Shown here: piece after piece, positions 59,901-64,000 of the stretch
Layout of the letters: every line of letters starts with the position of its first letter
Numbering within the stretch: the stretch's first letter is position 1
Made by a program: the position numbers and the translations under genes
Notes under the pieces: model-generated
Databases searched by the model: none
What the model saw: the letters and a program-made list of their open reading frames with translations, nothing else
What the model was told of the DNA's origin: nothing
Source of the DNA: Anaeramoeba flamelloides
Lineage: Eukaryota; Metamonada; Anaeramoebidae
DNA length: 64,000 nucleotides
Reading direction: 5' to 3'
Assembly (NCBI GenBank): GCA_027625915.1
Contig: JANTQA010000032.1
Span: forward strand, 14,400,001-14,464,000

Positions 59901-61857
59901 TTATTGATCAACAATTCTCATCCATTTTTTAATATTCAAATAAGAACTAAAATTGTTTTAGCTCTTGTTAGCTAAAAATTAGGAAAAAAAAAAAAAGACC
60001 GAAATAATAGTGATAGGTATAAATTCTTTTCACAAAACAATTTAAATAGAACAAATAATTATTAAATTTATCCATGATGTGGGAATTAAAAAATCCAAAT
60101 TTTAATAATAAAGAAAAATGAGTATTTATTTATTGTTACTCGAAAAATGAAATTGAAAATTTTTACGAGAGGGGATAGTGTGCAAATATATATGTTTATG
60201 ATGATTTTATACTGATGAATTCAAATAATCCTGAACAATTTTTAGTTCATTTTCCATTTTTCAATTTTTTGTAACTAGGTTTGGAGAAAGATGAATAAAG
60301 TGTGTTTATGTTATTGGTTTAAATGCAAAGGTATATTTGTAAAAAAGTTGATTTTCAAAATATTCATTGATATGAAATGTTTTGAAAGTAGAGTTATAAA
60401 ATTTACAAAAATTGAAATTGAACTCAAAATTTTATTAAATTTTTTTGAATTTATCAGTATTACACATGTGCAAAAATGGAATCTTAATTTTTAATGGTTT
60501 TTTTGATAAAATTGTGATTCCGTTTTTGCATGTGTCTCTCTTCCGTTCAATAATGCTATTTTAATTTTTTTTTTTTTTTTTGATACTGATAAATTCAAAT
60601 TTATTTTATTAAATTTTTAGTTCAATTTCCATTTTAGAAATAAATTGAACTCAACAAATAAAACAACTCAAGAGAAAGAATCTTTTGAAAGTCAAGCCAA
60701 TTTTACAAAGTTTCTTCACATTTAAAGTATATACTGAATTAATCAAAGCTTGTGTAAAACATATTTGTAAAATGGAAAATGAATTAAAAATTTTCAGATA
60801 TTTCTTTGAATTTATCAGTAAATAGCATTTCGATTTTGAAATATACTGTAGACACTTTACTCTGAACAATAATCCCAGTAAACCACAAAAACGAGATTTT
60901 ATTGGTTTTTCGAATAAAAGAAGAAAAATATTTTTATCTTTAGATTTGGACGGAAAGAGTGTTAAAAACATAAAATTCTTTTGATTTTGGGGATGAAGAC
61001 AAATTGTGGGGAAAGGAAATTTGTTTGGACTTTTAACTGATAGACTAGGTGAGAATACTGTAAAAAGAAAAGAAAAGAAAAGAAAATAAAACAAAAGAAA
61101 AACAAAACAAAATCAGTACCATTCAACACCAGCCTTTTTAATCCAAGGAATAATTCTTTCAGAAAATGCCATTTCAGCAGGGAACATTCCCTTCGAAGCA
61201 GATTTCCCCCATGTGTTTTGTGAAATAACCTTTTGGATTTCAAGTTCTTTTAAGAGCATGTTACCGGAGATTAATGGAGCAAATGCATGGTGATAAGTGA
61301 AAAATACTTCGTCGACCCGAGGGAAGCCACCTGAAGTCTTTTGCTGAGAAAAGAGTTGTTTGTAAGTGTCTGCCCAATTGGAGCTGTAACCACAGGCGTT
61401 GTTTTGTCCCAAGGAGTTTATGTTCTCAATTAAATCACCGGGGAAGGTGCACTGTGCTCCTGCGTCAGGGTGTGAATTGATCGAGTCGATCGCGTCTTTC
61501 ATCCTAAATTGGTAGATTTGTTGCCGATCTGCTTTTGAAAAGACAGATGTCACATCAGTCTGAGGATGGTTCCCTTGGTTTCCTTGGTTTTGGATGGAGA
61601 CATATGCGGTTTGATATGTTTTGTCATTGTTTGGATCATAAGCTGGCCAATAGATCTTTAGACACAAACAGTAATGGAACAGAAGGGTTTTGAATTTTTG
61701 TTTTTGGTTTTTTTGGAAAAATAAAGAAAAGAAGATAAAAAGGACATACAGGTTGCTGGAGATGCCACAAATAACTTGTTTGGACAGGTCCAGAAAAAAC
61801 AGACCTCAAAGAAGAAATAAAAAGTAAAACAAAGATCAATTTTGTAAAATTTTTCAT
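56678..61857 (-). CDS. Secreted GH57-like glycoside hydrolase, 5 exons
   Basis: Exons 61857-61750, 61655-61120, 58568-57938, 57781-57131 and 56782-56678 join to 676 residues. Residues 1-22 are a signal peptide. The N-terminus then reads TSYLWHLQQPIYWPAYDP, with the GH57 first conserved block (H-x-QP). FTYHHAFAPL (155-164) fits the second block. GMFPAEMAFSERII fits the third, with E197 as candidate nucleophile. ILLAHDGDNAFSGGY (331-344) fits the fourth, with D335 or D337 as candidate acid. A C-terminal half with HIWTFAYDLSG and VTLKYR looks like a beta-sandwich module ending at VVEDY. GH57 enzymes act on alpha-glucans; substrate here is unknown. Introns are 94, 2551, 156 and 348 nt. The 2551-nt intron's donor (TG|GTACTG) is weaker than the others. 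GH57 is mainly prokaryotic, so old lateral transfer is possible. Confidence 0.82.
58569..61119 (-). other. 2551-nt intron 2 of the GH57-like gene
   Basis: Joining GVEW to VIVPNN across it is in phase and continues the catalytic domain. It carries one diverged MITE (59662-59868). The rest is AT-rich with two G/C-poor inverted stretches near 60440-60500 and 60800-60850 that I cannot classify. Confidence 0.75.
59662..59868. mobile_element. MITE family D, copy 4 (about 207 bp, diverged)
   Basis: The right end TTAAAAGTGGAATTGGCTG and the inner TTAAGGCAC motifs match the family. The left end is altered (TTTCAGTTAGTATCAC). TA lies at 59869-59870. It lies in the GH57 giant intron. Confidence 0.8.
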
Positions 61858-64000
61858 TTTAAAAAAAATGGAAAAAATTTTATGTACTTCCTTCCTAAAT
61901 CCTGGGAAAAATTGTAGAAAACTGACAATATGGATTATAAGTGCAATAAAGTTAAAATAAGTTATTTTCCTAAAAATTTGACTCTTGGATTGTAATTGAA
62001 GGAAGAAAACTAATTGGTTGTTTAAATTATTTTGTTGTTCTTTGGATTTTCTCATTTTTTTTGTCTGTATAGTTTCAATGCAAAATACTTATTTTTGGTC
62101 TTAGGTGGGTTGAGTTACGCTTTATACAAACCTTCAAAGAAACTTCCTGTGAAAGTTAAATCTAAAATCACAAGTGTTTTTTTTTTGTTAATAAAATATA
62201 ACAGTAAGATTAGTGTTTGCTTTTTAGTCTTTTATATTTACTTTAGATGATCTTTGTTCAAAAAGTTCTTTTAGATATGACAACTCGAAAGAGAAACCAA
62301 AAAATTAAAAAGACCGGAATTTAAAATTTAAAGGGGAGATAATTTCAGCTTGATTTTCCTGTTTTCCTTTCGGAAATCTGAGTTTACTTTTTGGACTCAA
62401 AGTTCTTATCAAAATAGCAACACATGGTTACAAATTGTACCAAGTAAATAAATAGAGATCAGAAATTACAACCTATTTATTTGGAAGTTTCAGTTAACAA
62501 AATCATCGAAAAAAGAAGAGAAAATATTTTCCGATTTATTATTTAAAGACCCTAATTACTGGTGGTTAAAATAATTTGATAAAAATGAAAATACCATTAG
62601 TTGTACAATAAAATAGAACAAGATTTTCTTTCATTTTTCAAAATTTTATTAAGAATTACCTTACTTTTCAAAAGAAGAAGAAAAATAAAAAACTAAAATA
62701 AAAATAACGAGAATTCTTATACTGAGAGACACCATGCCTGTTTTCAAGTATTTAGATTTAAGGGACTGTTATTCGATAAAAAAAATCATCTTAGAAATTA
62801 ATTGATAAAATCCAAAAAAATTGATGGAATGATGAAATTTCCAAAACAAATTGAAATCTTTCAATGAAAAAACCAAAATTTCTCTGTAAGAGTTTTTTCT
62901 GAAAAAATTTTGGCTTGCCTCAAGGTTGATTCATTTTTTTCATTGTTAAAAAGTCTAACATATTTCAGAATTCTTTCACAACAAATATTTTTGTTAAAAG
63001 AAAAGCAGAAATCTTATTATATGTGAAATATATTAAAAATATATTTAAAAATCTAACTATCAAGTTTTGGAATAACTCAGTAAAAAAAAAAAACAACTTA
63101 ATTTAAAAAAAAAAATAGACAGAATTATTTTAGACTTCAAAATGATATAATTTCTTTATTCGATTCAATTTTATATAGCATTTTTTTTCATTTTATTGAA
63201 CAAAAAAAAAACATCTACAAAGAATCTTCAAACCATAAAGTTAGAAATATACCCAATTTTTATTAAATAGTGGTAAAAATTCAACTGGAAATGATCAATA
63301 TAATATATGTATAACTACTATAACCGGTGTTTGAAAATATACTAAATTTCATAATAAATTTCCGAATTTTTTTTATTATTTTTTTAATTTTTTTTTATTT
63401 TATTTGTAGATCAAAAAACAAATATTTCTAGGGTATAGAACAAAATATTAAAATAATATTTTCTTTATTATAAAAGATAACTTCAATTTATAAAAATATT
63501 TATTCCTTAAAATTTTGATTTTAAATTTCCCAATGATTGTGAAATGGAGTTTATAATCATTGTTTTTTGTTTCTTCTTGTTACAATGCAACATCCAATTC
63601 ACAACCTAATATTACACCCAAGTTCGAATCAATTTTGATCATAAACCCCTAGATGTTTCAATAAAATATAATCAATGTATGCAATTTATTGAAATTTTTT
63701 CGTAATATACTCATTTTTTTTTGAAATTTTTTTATTTGTTTGATAAAAAAATTTCTTCAAAATTAACTCTATTTTTTGAGAAAAATTTTTCTATTTGATC
63801 TTTAATTGCATAGAATTTCTTTTTTTAAAATAGAACTTTAAGAAAACAATACTATATTTGATTATTGTTTATTGTTGGTTTCTTTGATTGGTTAATATGT
63901 GTAGGCTTTCTATAACAAAAAAAAAAAGGTTTTAATTTTGAAGCACTGGTTGAACTTTTCTGTATGCTCATTTTAACAACAGTTTATTATAAATACCTTT
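61858..64000. other. Gene-free upstream region of the GH57-like gene
   Basis: No further gene is recognised up to the end of the window. A plus-strand frame at 62032-62250 could include a short exon (GGLSYALYKPSKK) but nothing supports it. The GH57 promoter should lie just above 61857. Confidence 0.45.

Noticed and set aside
62032-62250. Small plus-strand gene (72 codons, GGLSYALYKPSKK)
   Set aside because: No homology, no partner exons and a low-complexity ending; a chance frame is more likely.
1-64000. tRNA or rRNA genes
   Set aside because: No cloverleaf with a T-loop GTTCRA box in place and no rRNA-like GC-rich block was found by reading both strands; a covariance-model scan would be decisive.

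Overview
This is AT-rich eukaryotic nuclear DNA, most likely from an amoeboid protist. The evidence is GT-AG spliced genes with exons joining exactly in phase, spliceosomal introns of about 95 to 350 nt beside a few of 2.5 to 6 kb, E/K- and N/K/Q-rich low-complexity tails, and an ankyrin-BTB protein and Sel1-repeat proteins. That mix recalls Anaeramoeba, but the assignment is inference and nothing here proves it. The genetic code looks standard: the complete genes end in TAA or TGA.

Seven host genes are recognisable. In order they are: the last exon of a tail-anchored Sel1-repeat protein (29-510, +); a GPR107/108 (GOST, Lung7TM) seven-transmembrane Golgi protein in three exons (11022 down to 4269, -); the DDX18/Has1 ribosome-biogenesis helicase (14880-16700, +); ribonuclease H2 subunit B (23113 down to 21914, -); a divergent 76-residue ubiquitin-like protein ending Gly-Cys (28419 down to 28189, -); an ankyrin-repeat/BTB protein in two exons (36774-45946, +); a CS-domain/Sel1-repeat/tail-anchor protein in three exons (49192-53857, +); and a secreted GH57-like glycosidase in five exons (61857 down to 56678, -). 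That is eight entries, one of them (29-510) partial. The raw reading frames show only fragments of the spliced genes. I joined them by finding splice sites that continue a known domain in phase.

Four of these genes each have one giant intron: 5.2 kb in GPR107, 6.1 kb in ankyrin-BTB, 3.1 kb in CS-Sel1 and 2.6 kb in GH57. Three are packed with repeats; for the GH57 intron I found one MITE. The rest of the window, about four fifths, is intergenic or intronic AT-rich DNA holding short non-autonomous DNA transposons with terminal inverted repeats (TIRs). At least seven sequence-unrelated TIR families are present, and most appear to have used TA target sites. There are also decayed non-LTR (LINE) retrotransposon pieces and families of imperfect hairpins that occur in clusters.

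The features I find most worth attention are: a 1.27-kb TIR element whose two ends carry arrays of the palindrome TCGCGA at 17-20 bp spacing; the modular hairpin clusters at 32.5-33.3, 41.0-41.5 and 50.6-51.3 kb; a near-perfect 180-bp inverted repeat inside a host intron; and nested insertions that reveal their own empty sites. I saw no tRNA, rRNA, CRISPR array or intact transposase gene. All domain calls are from reading the sequence, without any database search.
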